A stretch of DNA of 13,353 nt. Origin: CAZNTZ01 sp964576135. GTDB taxonomy: Bacteria; Pseudomonadota; Alphaproteobacteria; Rs-D84. The notes under the pieces were generated by a model, which was not told where the DNA came from, ran no database searches, and was given only the letters and a program-made list of their open reading frames with translations. The position numbers and the translations under genes were made by a program. The stretch is taken from NCBI GenBank assembly GCA_964576135.1, contig CAZNTZ010000018.1:1-13353 (forward strand), in the 5' to 3' direction. Below, piece after piece: positions 1 to 6,812 of the stretch; positions within the stretch are counted from its first letter, which is position 1; every line of letters begins with the position of its first letter.

Positions 1-796
1 TTTTTCTGGGATATTTATCACTTACCATTTTTTGCAGTGTGACTGCGATTTGCTTTCTGTTCATACCCGCCAATGGCGGTGGTGGTAATACAAACATTTC
101 AACCATAAATCCGCCAAGTTTCATAACATGAAAAAGTTGGGCAGCCCAAGATCGTTCATATGCACAATATGGTGGTTGGGTCATTTTACTGTTTGCAAAA
201 TAAGCATAATCATCCGCCAATTCTTGGTCTGGGATTGGTGAACCGTCTTTGTATCTGTAAAATATTGTAATTGGCTGAACAGTGATATCCATATTTTCAA
301 CTAGATTAAACATTGTACTTTTGAAAGGTAATACATAAGTTCCTGATGTGGTCGTACCTTCGGGAAAAATAAACATTGGATATTTTACACGTTCCATTGT
401 TTTTGTTATGGCATCTAATGCACGATTTGCCGCAGCTGGATCGCGTTCTATAGATATAACACCAAACTTTCTTGCCACAAATCCAACCAGTGGCCATTTT
501 TCGATTTCTTTTTTACCAAAGAAAGACCCACCAAAAGTCGTAGCAAAACTTGCAAATTCAAATATAGAAATGTGATTTGCAACAACCAATAATGGACGAT
601 TTTTTGATATAGTTCCATGACAACGAATACTAAGCCCCATAAGTTTCAATTCAATATACATAAAGAATTTAAACAATTTTACACCGGCCAAAGATCCAGA
701 TTTAACAAACAATCCAAAGAAAGCAAATACCGGAACTAAAATCCAAAATGTAATAAATTTAATAGTTGCAATAATTGTTCTTATCATATTTTTCAT
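1..796 (-). CDS. PlsC/OlsA-family 1-acylglycerol-3-phosphate (or lyso-ornithine lipid) O-acyltransferase, 3' end cut by window
   Basis: I read 265 residues from an ATG at 796 down to the window edge; the C-terminus lies outside. The family transfers an acyl chain from acyl-ACP or acyl-CoA to a lyso-lipid at the inner membrane. Residues 7-31 form a hydrophobic membrane segment. The acyltransferase block I reads NHISIFE (residues 74-80), so the usual HX4D is HX4E (H75, E80). FPEGT follows at 144-148, and a proline-rich stretch (VLPPPP) lies near 236-241. The start codon overlaps the stop of the OlsB-like gene in an ATGA, implying translational coupling. Because it is coupled to olsB, the lyso-ornithine lipid acyltransferase OlsA is the most likely role; a general PlsC making phosphatidic acid is the alternative. 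Family assignment is firm; the substrate is inference from context. Confidence 0.85.
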   Translation of the reverse strand, partial: MKNMIRTIIATIKFITFWILVPVFAFFGLFVKSGSLAGVKLFKFFMYIELKLMGLSIRCHGTISKNRPLLVVANHISIFEFASFATTFGGSFFGKKEIEKWPLVGFVARKFGVISIERDPAAANRALDAITKTMERVKYPMFIFPEGTTTSGTYVLPFKSTMFNLVENMDITVQPITIFYRYKDGSPIPDQELADDYAYFANSKMTQPPYCAYERSWAAQLFHVMKLGGFMVEMFVLPPPPLAGMNRKQIAVTLQKMVSDKYPRK

Positions 797-1734
797 TCTG
801 ATTCTCTTGATTCATCTTCTACTACTTCGGCATCGGCGACTTCGTCCGGCTTTAGCATAAATTTGGCGATTGCTGCCATTGCAGTGAATGGCAAAGTTAA
901 TAATTTACCAAATTTTTTAAGTGCACCTGGTTTGATTGTTAAATGTTCAAATGCAGTTTCAGAACCTGCAAAATGTTTCTGATATGCTTTGGAAATCATT
1001 TTGCTTTGCAATGTCACGAATACATCATAAGTGTTAAATGGCGCATCTAAGAATACACCTTTGCCAAAGCTGGCGCCCAAACGCAAGTATCCCTTAATCA
1101 ATGGGGTCATTTGTGATTTTGCGATATCTTCATCAACAAATGCACGTGGCAAAATATTCATACGCGATAATTTTGGGTTTACACCTTCGGCAAAATTTTC
1201 GGTCAAAACGGTTGCACGTAATGATAACGGTGCCAAGTGATTGTAATATAAATATGAAATTGCCTGTGCGCTCAGCGCTGGTTTTGTACCAACCCATGAT
1301 GCAACACCAAACAATACAACGATTTTATTCTTTGAAATATAATCTCCCAACCCCAGCCATAACATCCGCATGACCAATCCGTTTTCACGGTATTCTTTAT
1401 CAACGCATGCACGTGACATTTCACCAATATTGCCACGAACTTTTTTGATTTTTTTCAAATCAAATTCTGTTTCTGTATAAAATCCACCCAATTTTTCCGC
1501 GGCCGCACGATCAATAATACGATAAGTTCCTACGACAACCCCGTTATGAAATACACCCATATAATCCGCAAAACGGTCAAAAGAATCGTATTCTTCGCGC
1601 AATTGTTTTTGTTCTTCGGTTGCTGACGCACCTTCTTCTTCTACAAAACAACGATATCTCAGTTGACGGACTTGCTTTCGCTCTTCCTTGTTCTTGGTTA
1701 AACGTACTTCGTATTCACGAATTTTGATTGTCAT
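793..1734 (-). CDS. olsB: OlsB-like ornithine-acyl-ACP N-acyltransferase (GNAT-fold, hemolysin-like family)
   Basis: A 313-residue protein resembling OlsB, which N-acylates ornithine with a 3-hydroxyacyl chain from acyl-ACP, the first step of ornithine lipid synthesis. Family features seen: an N-terminal LRYRCFVEEEGA block (residues about 25-36), GVVVGTYRIID (about 65-75), EFDLKK, a GEMSRACVDKEYR block, and a late FNTYDVFVTLQ block resembling the FNTTDV stretch of OlsB proteins. The C-terminal tail of about 15 residues is acidic and low in complexity. The start at 1734 follows an AAAGGA ribosome-binding site seven bases upstream. It lies 50 bases after the preceding small gene and overlaps the acyltransferase start by four bases. 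Ornithine lipids are phosphorus-free membrane lipids of many alphaproteobacteria. An N-acyltransferase for another amino acid remains possible. Confidence 0.8.
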   Translation of the reverse strand: MTIKIREYEVRLTKNKEERKQVRQLRYRCFVEEEGASATEEQKQLREEYDSFDRFADYMGVFHNGVVVGTYRIIDRAAAEKLGGFYTETEFDLKKIKKVRGNIGEMSRACVDKEYRENGLVMRMLWLGLGDYISKNKIVVLFGVASWVGTKPALSAQAISYLYYNHLAPLSLRATVLTENFAEGVNPKLSRMNILPRAFVDEDIAKSQMTPLIKGYLRLGASFGKGVFLDAPFNTYDVFVTLQSKMISKAYQKHFAGSETAFEHLTIKPGALKKFGKLLTLPFTAMAAIAKFMLKPDEVADAEVVEDESRESE

Positions 1735-1784
1735 TTATAAATCCTTTTGCATTACGCATATGTGCAAGATTACCAAAGAATTAT

Positions 1785-2072
1785 TTATTTCGCAACGATT
1801 TTATACCTGTTATTGCTGGTTAAAATAATTTCATAATTTTCTGGAAATTTAAATTTAATAATGTAAGAACCTGGGTTATCCATTTGCCACCCAATTACGA
1901 ATTTTGACAAAGCACCATGAGTCAACCAATCAGCAATTTTTTCTTTTAAAATACCACTGCGCCCTGAAATAATTCTGTATTCAAATTTATTTGGGTAATT
2001 ATCGTGCAGAACTTGTAAAATTTCTTGCCAAACTTCTTCGACAGTTTTGAAATGACAGTCAAGATATCTCAT
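1785..2072 (-). CDS. Hypothetical protein, 95 aa, in the mltB-olsB operon
   Basis: A 95-residue protein I do not recognise. It starts MRYLDCHFKTVEEVWQ and ends YEIILTSNNRYKIVAK. It has no signal peptide or membrane segment. The first half looks helical and the second half alternates in a beta-strand pattern (KFVIGWQ, YIIKFKF, YEIILT), so a small alpha/beta cytosolic protein is likely. Its ATG overlaps the stop codon of the upstream transglycosylase gene (ATGA, 2069-2072), which strongly supports it being translated. It is followed after 50 bases by the OlsB-like gene. No function can be assigned. Confidence 0.75.
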   Translation of the reverse strand: MRYLDCHFKTVEEVWQEILQVLHDNYPNKFEYRIISGRSGILKEKIADWLTHGALSKFVIGWQMDNPGSYIIKFKFPENYEIILTSNNRYKIVAK

Positions 2073-3061
2073 TTTAACTTTTCCGCCAACAATCCAATTG
2101 CAACCGCATAAGAATTAGAATTATTCCAACGTTTTATTATATAAAAATTCGGATAAACCAAATATCCAACTTGAACATACCCAGGTGTTGCAGCGTTTGC
2201 ATCAATCTGTGCAGGGTCGCAAATCATACCGGCTGTCATTTCACCAATTGGCGCATCCGTTACACCAAATGCGCTCCATTCATTCAAAGTCTTTTTTGTC
2301 TTTCCGTCACACAGTGACATATCAAAATTAGATGGTAAATTTACTGGTCTTAATATCTTTTCATAACGATTCCAACCCATTTTCGACAGATAATTTCCAG
2401 CAGAATACATAGCATCGGAAATATTATGAATTATATCAATTTTTCCATCATGGTTTCCGTCTGCACCATATTGTTCAAGCGTTGTTGGAATAAACTGAAA
2501 ATGCCCCATTGCGCCGGCCCATGATCCGGTCAAATCTGAAATTTCAACCTTGTCCTTGTCAGCAAGTTTCATCAGTGAGAATAATTGATTTGTAAAAAAT
2601 TCTTGGCGACGCCCATCGTAAATCAGTGTTAAAAAAGCGTCCGATAATTTATATTGTGCTTTGAATACACCATAATTGGATTCCATTCCCCAAAAAGCAA
2701 GAATTACATTTCCTGGAATACCATATTTTTGTTCTACCCTGTTTAACAGAGTTGGATATTTCTTTTCCATCTGGCGACCAACTTTGATACGATCTGCGTT
2801 TACAGCACTGCCCAAATATTGATCAAGGCTTTTTTTGAATTCTGCTTGGTTTTGATCTTTTCTGACTATACCTGGGATGAAAGCAGATGGTTGAATTACT
2901 TCATTTATAGTATGATTAGAAACACCCATTTCAATAGCACGATTTTGAACGTCATTCAAAATTGTATACCAACGATCCATATCAAATTCACCGCTGTCGG
3001 CAAATGACGAAAATGGTATTAAACAAACAGTAAGTACAAGCAGATATTTTTTCATAGCCAT
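2069..3061 (-). CDS. mltB: Lytic murein transglycosylase B-like protein (MltB/SLT_2 family), periplasmic
   Basis: A 330-residue protein of the family that cleaves the MurNAc-GlcNAc bond of peptidoglycan to give 1,6-anhydro ends. The N-terminus is a signal peptide (KKYLLVLTVCLIPFSSFA, cleavage likely after A21). C13 is not in a proper lipobox, so a soluble periplasmic form is likelier than a lipoprotein. The catalytic glutamate is E127 in WGMESNYG. The GAMGHFQFIPTT block and the ADGNHDGKIDI calcium-loop-like stretch that follow are family hallmarks. Two starts are possible, 3061 and 3055 (MAMKK versus MKKY). Neither has a clear Shine-Dalgarno, so the choice is open; M3 gives a more typical signal peptide. 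It begins 30 bases beyond the upstream gene's terminator and overlaps the next small gene by four bases. Confidence 0.9.
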   Translation of the reverse strand: MAMKKYLLVLTVCLIPFSSFADSGEFDMDRWYTILNDVQNRAIEMGVSNHTINEVIQPSAFIPGIVRKDQNQAEFKKSLDQYLGSAVNADRIKVGRQMEKKYPTLLNRVEQKYGIPGNVILAFWGMESNYGVFKAQYKLSDAFLTLIYDGRRQEFFTNQLFSLMKLADKDKVEISDLTGSWAGAMGHFQFIPTTLEQYGADGNHDGKIDIIHNISDAMYSAGNYLSKMGWNRYEKILRPVNLPSNFDMSLCDGKTKKTLNEWSAFGVTDAPIGEMTAGMICDPAQIDANAATPGYVQVGYLVYPNFYIIKRWNNSNSYAVAIGLLAEKLK

Positions 3062-3090
3062 ATAATAACATATAAAATTAACATTGCATT

Positions 3091-3112
3091 AAAAACCGCA
3101 TTACTGCGGTTT
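3091..3112 (-). terminator. Rho-independent terminator after the outer-membrane barrel gene
   Basis: An 8-bp stem, AAACCGCA at 3093-3100 pairing with TGCGGTTT at 3105-3112, with a 4-base loop. On the minus strand it is followed by a run of five T. It begins eight bases after the barrel stop codon. Confidence 0.85.
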
Positions 3113-3119
3113 ATTTATA

Positions 3120-4622
3120 TTAAAATGCGTATTTGATTCCTATGTGCAGACCAAATGATTGCCAATCCGCAGACTTTAACGAATCTTGGATTTTTTCAGT
3201 ATGTGCATCTATTGTTTCCAACATTGGATATCCGTTTGTATCCAAAACATACTGACCATCAGAATCCAACATATAAGTTGTATATGATGCGACATATAAT
3301 TCACCACCAATTTTGCCAACGTGGAAATAATTTGTATCAGCCTTTAATGCCAATTGAATTCTGTCAGACAATTTTAAATTATATTCAATTTCTGCACGGT
3401 ATGAATATGCACTTGTGTCACCTTCGTCGATAAAGCTTGGGTTTTGTTGCCAATCTGTACGATTTGGCCAAATACCTTCGGATGAATATTTTGGCATACC
3501 CAATTGAACATAAAAACGTAATTTATCAGCAAGTGTCATTTGTTTTTCAACTTCTAAACCAACGAACATACCACTCCACGTTGTATTGTAAATATGTGTT
3601 GTTCCTTCGACCAGGACCGGACCATCACCACCAATAATTACGCATTCGCCAGAATCAACACCCCAAGGAACAGTACCCAAAGTCGGCGTATAATCACCAG
3701 TTACCAAAGTGCATGTACCATCACCATTTGGTGTACATATTGGTGCACCACCAGTATCTGTTTGAACAATTTTAATATCTTCTGGACTCATACAGACCTG
3801 ATAATAATTATCTGGTAAATTTCCAGAATCACCAGGGGCAACAGAATAATAATTACCTGCATCATCACCAAATAAATAATTTCCGTTTTGGTCCATCAGC
3901 GGCAAATATATACCTTGATTTGGATAAAAATGATTACTCATCTCTAAATTATGATGAAAAATTTCATATCCGAATATTGGTGATAATTTCCATCCACCCA
4001 AATCCCAAACATTGCGCGCACCAATTCCGAAACGCATATAATCTGTCTTACCAGACATGTCACCAGCAGAAATTGTAAATATCCCCTCATTCGGGTTTGA
4101 CCAATCATACGGCTCTAAATCATAATCAATTGATTTTCCACCGTGTGAAAGTGTTCCAACACGATATTCACCGACTGCAAAAGCGTCAAAATTACGAATT
4201 TGGAAATTATAACGTGCGTCAACACCAATTTCTTGCATTACCATATCATTCCATTCCAATATGGAATTGACGCCGGTTTTAAAATTAAAACTTGCATATC
4301 TTTGGGTATAATCTGCAGATAAAACCCAATCAGGATCAGATGTCGATGGCATAGCGATACCATTTGGTGTCATAGTGCCATATGTTTGCGGTGATGTAGC
4401 TGCGGATTGTTGATAAACATAACTTCGCTGACCCAGAATATATCTTTGCCCGCTTTGTCCAATATAATTAGCAGATACAGCCCCAGAATCATTTGCTTGA
4501 ACATTATTTCCACCAGCAGATCCAGCAGAATTTTGATAATACACGGGCACCCCTTCGCGCGCAGCAATCGCAGCGATTGGGGATAAAAATCCCAACGAAA
4601 CAGCCAGAAATTTGATTTTCAT
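3120..4622 (-). CDS. Outer-membrane beta-barrel protein, omptin-like, with large loop insertions
   Basis: A 500-residue protein with a signal peptide (residues 1-20 or 21, ending AAIAA) and a C-terminal ...IKYAF, the terminal aromatic typical of outer-membrane barrels. Between residues 100 and 500 there are many amphipathic strands. SILEWN (120-125) followed by TLSHGGKSIDYD (157-168) parallels the omptin stretch that reads SQLDW then TLGSRGGNMVDQD in E. coli OmpT, placing D166 and D168 where OmpT has D83 and D85. The region corresponding to OmpT D210/H212 reads FIDEGD (397-402), without a histidine. A roughly 100-residue insert (about 243-345) has four cysteines (C277, C296, C304, C327) and DxNG motifs. 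A Q/S/G-rich linker spans about 30-95. The start has an AGGA ribosome-binding site. Barrel identity is firm; omptin relationship is by-eye inference and protease activity is doubtful. Confidence 0.8.
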   Translation of the reverse strand: MKIKFLAVSLGFLSPIAAIAAREGVPVYYQNSAGSAGGNNVQANDSGAVSANYIGQSGQRYILGQRSYVYQQSAATSPQTYGTMTPNGIAMPSTSDPDWVLSADYTQRYASFNFKTGVNSILEWNDMVMQEIGVDARYNFQIRNFDAFAVGEYRVGTLSHGGKSIDYDLEPYDWSNPNEGIFTISAGDMSGKTDYMRFGIGARNVWDLGGWKLSPIFGYEIFHHNLEMSNHFYPNQGIYLPLMDQNGNYLFGDDAGNYYSVAPGDSGNLPDNYYQVCMSPEDIKIVQTDTGGAPICTPNGDGTCTLVTGDYTPTLGTVPWGVDSGECVIIGGDGPVLVEGTTHIYNTTWSGMFVGLEVEKQMTLADKLRFYVQLGMPKYSSEGIWPNRTDWQQNPSFIDEGDTSAYSYRAEIEYNLKLSDRIQLALKADTNYFHVGKIGGELYVASYTTYMLDSDGQYVLDTNGYPMLETIDAHTEKIQDSLKSADWQSFGLHIGIKYAF

Positions 4623-4640
4623 ACTTTTCCTATGGTGATC

Positions 4641-4646
4641 ATTGTA
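4641..4646 (-). promoter_or_regulatory. Possible -10 box of the outer-membrane barrel gene
   Basis: On the minus strand TACAAT matches the sigma-70 -10 consensus at five of six positions, about 20 bases before the ATG. No good -35 is visible; a T-run sits where it would be. The leader would be very short. The divergent gap 4623-4734 must hold promoters for both this gene and the SIMPL gene. Confidence 0.3.
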
Positions 4647-4734
4647 TCATAAATCGCGTATAAAAAAAAGCATTTGATTATTTTACCTTGCATTCATTTT
4701 TTTTATTGCTAACCTTTCGCCCAGAGGTGGGAAA

Positions 4735-5481
4735 ATGATGAACTTTCAAAACATAAAAACAAATTTCGTAAAAATTTTAATTGGCACTCTCGGTTTAATA
4801 CTAAGTATTTTAATTGTGCTGAGCATATTATCCGCAATCAGCGGCAAACGTGGTGAAATTACCGCGACCGGTGAATGCGTTGCAAAAGTAGACAAAGATA
4901 GAACCGCAATCAATTTAAATATTCGTGTTTTGGATAAAAATTCTGGCACAGCACTTAAATCTGCCCAACAGACTGCGGACGGTTTGATAAATTTCGCAAA
5001 AACATTAAATGACCCTTCATTACAAATGCAAACTCTGCGTCTGGAATCCTATGAAAAAACAGAATGGAATAACGTAACACAAAAATCTGTCTCGCTGGGT
5101 TATGAAACAACAATCGTTCTGGAAATATCAAGTACTGAACGACAAAACATAGAACATATTTTAAGCAATTTACCATCTGCAAATGTTTATCCAGAAGGAT
5201 TACGTATGTATTCTTCACCAGAGAAACTGAAACCAGCAATCGAAAACTGTCTTGCCAAAGCAGTCGAAAACGCACGTAACCAAGCATCAAAAATTGCAAA
5301 CGCAGATGGTGCAAAAATAGGAAAAATGATTTCAGCGCAATACGGAACATCAAGCGATGATGGAAATTATCGACCGATACCGATGATGGCAAAAATGGAT
5401 GCAGAATCAGTAAGCAGCGGTCTGGTATCCAAAGATTCTGAAATAACTATTTCGGTCACCGCAGCTTTTCAGACAAGATAA
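4735..5481 (+). CDS. SIMPL-domain (DUF541, YggE-like) protein, N-terminally membrane anchored
   Basis: A 248-residue protein. One hydrophobic segment at about residues 12-36 anchors it; the rest should be periplasmic. The domain then starts with ITATGECVAKVDKDRTAINLNIRV, the usual opening of SIMPL proteins, continues through a helical AQQTADGLINFAKTL stretch and a YETTIVLEI strand, and ends in the helix ENARNQASKIANADGAKIGKM and a final ITISVTAAFQ strand. The family includes E. coli YggE and Brucella BP26; its biochemical role is not settled, with links to oxidative stress and envelope integrity. Translation starts at one of two adjacent ATGs (4735 or 4738) after a strong AGAGGTGG ribosome-binding site. 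It stands alone on the plus strand and converges on the deaminase gene. Confidence 0.85.
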   Translation: MMNFQNIKTNFVKILIGTLGLILSILIVLSILSAISGKRGEITATGECVAKVDKDRTAINLNIRVLDKNSGTALKSAQQTADGLINFAKTLNDPSLQMQTLRLESYEKTEWNNVTQKSVSLGYETTIVLEISSTERQNIEHILSNLPSANVYPEGLRMYSSPEKLKPAIENCLAKAVENARNQASKIANADGAKIGKMISAQYGTSSDDGNYRPIPMMAKMDAESVSSGLVSKDSEITISVTAAFQTR

Positions 5482-5485
5482 AAAT

Positions 5486-5515
5486 AAAAAGGTTTGGAAA
5501 TTTCCAAACCTTTTT
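5486..5515. terminator. Bidirectional Rho-independent terminator (perfect 30-bp palindrome)
   Basis: The two halves, 5486-5500 and 5501-5515, are exact reverse complements with core GGTTTGGAAA/TTTCCAAACC, flanked by A on one side and T on the other. It lies between the convergent SIMPL and deaminase genes, whose stop codons are only 38 bases apart, and can serve both. Confidence 0.9.
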
Positions 5516-5519
5516 ATTT

Positions 5520-6113
5520 TTAGAAACGAACTTTTTCGATTAAATTTTTGAACATTATTTTGAATTTATACGCGTGTCCATTAACCACAAAATTATTTTG
5601 TTTTGGATTTGTTGCATCATGATTTATTGGCTTATATTCAAGTTTTATTCCCTTTTGTTTTAACATATTATAAATTTCAGGGTTACATCCGGCCAAATCA
5701 TATTCTTCGGCATAAACAATTCTGACAAGCCCGACCTGCATTAAATTTTTCAAACATTCGCTGCATGGTTGGGTTGTGCAATAAAGTGTTCCGCCTTTCA
5801 TATTTCCGGTTTCTTTGGCGGCAAATATTGTTGCATTCATTTCAGCATGAATTTCGAACGCTTTTGAAAAATTATGATGTTCTTCACGATTGAAATTTGG
5901 ATCTGTTTTTGGCGGAAATAATTCATCACAATTTATACAACCTTCGGGAGTTCCGTTTATTCCGGTTGAAATAATACGTTTATCTTTTGTAACAATCGCA
6001 GCAACCTGACGCGATACACAATGCGAAGCACTCGCCATATCAAAAGCCATTTTCAGAAAAATTTCATCCCAATCTGTTTTTTTACCAGTGTATTTTTTTG
6101 AAAAATTCATCAT
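5520..6113 (-). CDS. dCMP deaminase-like zinc-dependent cytidine/deoxycytidylate deaminase
   Basis: A 197-residue protein of the zinc-dependent CDA fold. HAEMNA (H89, catalytic E91) and TQPCSEC (C117, C120) supply the zinc ligands and proton shuttle. An upstream GINGTPEGCINCDE block (residues 51-64) matches the dCMP deaminase group, in which GxNG plus extra cysteines precede the HAE motif. dCMP deaminase makes dUMP, the precursor for thymidylate synthase. The gene follows the MazG-like gene after a single base (TAA A ATG), with an AAAGGA ribosome-binding site inside the upstream gene's end. This spacing suggests coupled expression. The start is ATG at 6113 or the adjacent one at 6110. The C-terminal 40 residues are basic and of unknown role. 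Other nucleotide or tRNA deaminases are less likely. Confidence 0.82.
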   Translation of the reverse strand: MMNFSKKYTGKKTDWDEIFLKMAFDMASASHCVSRQVAAIVTKDKRIISTGINGTPEGCINCDELFPPKTDPNFNREEHHNFSKAFEIHAEMNATIFAAKETGNMKGGTLYCTTQPCSECLKNLMQVGLVRIVYAEEYDLAGCNPEIYNMLKQKGIKLEYKPINHDATNPKQNNFVVNGHAYKFKIMFKNLIEKVRF

Positions 6114-6114
6114 T

Positions 6115-6759
6115 TTATCTTTCCTTTGTAAGTAATGTTTTGTTTTGAATTTCTGGTATTCTAAAACGCGCTATGGAATTCAAACGTCCTTTGCTGATTT
6201 GCAAAGCCAGTATTGGATAACGCAAAGTGTACCAAACATCATATAATTCTTCGATTAAATGATCACGATCAAGTTTGTTACGATTATGTTTTGACAATTC
6301 TTGGGCAAGTTCCCCAAGTTCTTCTATGGTGATTCCGATTTGGAATTTCAAACCGTTCTTATTTACAACTTTGCGTGCTAATTTATTTAATTCAGTATTA
6401 AAATCTTTGGTTGGATTGTAATCAGTGACTTTGAATTCACGATTATATGTTCTTGATATTTTATTCCAACCAACGTTTTCAATTTCTTCCCATTTTATAT
6501 CAAGTGCATTTATTGGATGCCACAGAACCTGCAAAGTATCTACTATTTCTTTGGTGATTTTATATATATTCGGCTGATTCATATTGTAATCACACAATGC
6601 CGAAGATAATTGATTGAAAACTTTGATGGCAACGTTAAATTCGTATTTTACGCCGTTTTGAATAATTTTACCATCTTTGTTTGTTATATTCGCTTGTGCA
6701 ATCAAGCGCTGGGACAAGTCTTTTTGTTTTAATGAATAAGATTCAGACAGGTAATACAT
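6115..6759 (-). CDS. Two-part protein with C-terminal MazG-like all-alpha NTP pyrophosphohydrolase domain
   Basis: A 214-residue protein. Residues about 138-190 carry the signature of all-alpha NTP pyrophosphatases (MazG, dUTPase/dCTPase-like). EELGE (E146, E147, E150) is followed 20 residues later by the ELYD motif (E171, D174), fitting EExxE(12-28)ExxD, the magnesium-binding set. Such enzymes hydrolyse (d)NTPs to (d)NMPs plus pyrophosphate. The N-terminal 130 residues are not recognised; they are soluble, helical and contain the motif VLWHPINALDIKWEE. Translation starts at 6759 with an AAGG eight bases upstream, 53 bases after argS. Being one base from a dCMP deaminase suggests a role in pyrimidine deoxynucleotide handling, for example making dCMP or dUMP from triphosphates. 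The substrate is inference. Confidence 0.65.
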   Translation of the reverse strand: MYYLSESYSLKQKDLSQRLIAQANITNKDGKIIQNGVKYEFNVAIKVFNQLSSALCDYNMNQPNIYKITKEIVDTLQVLWHPINALDIKWEEIENVGWNKISRTYNREFKVTDYNPTKDFNTELNKLARKVVNKNGLKFQIGITIEELGELAQELSKHNRNKLDRDHLIEELYDVWYTLRYPILALQISKGRLNSIARFRIPEIQNKTLLTKER

Positions 6760-6812
6760 CTTTTTGACCTTTGTTCTAAATCTCTCTAATTTTTATTCCC
6801 TCCGTTGTTAAT

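Noticed and set aside
4955..5392. 145-codon open frame antisense to the SIMPL gene
   Set aside because: It is a shadow of the SIMPL coding frame, with no ribosome-binding site and a composition typical of antisense translation.
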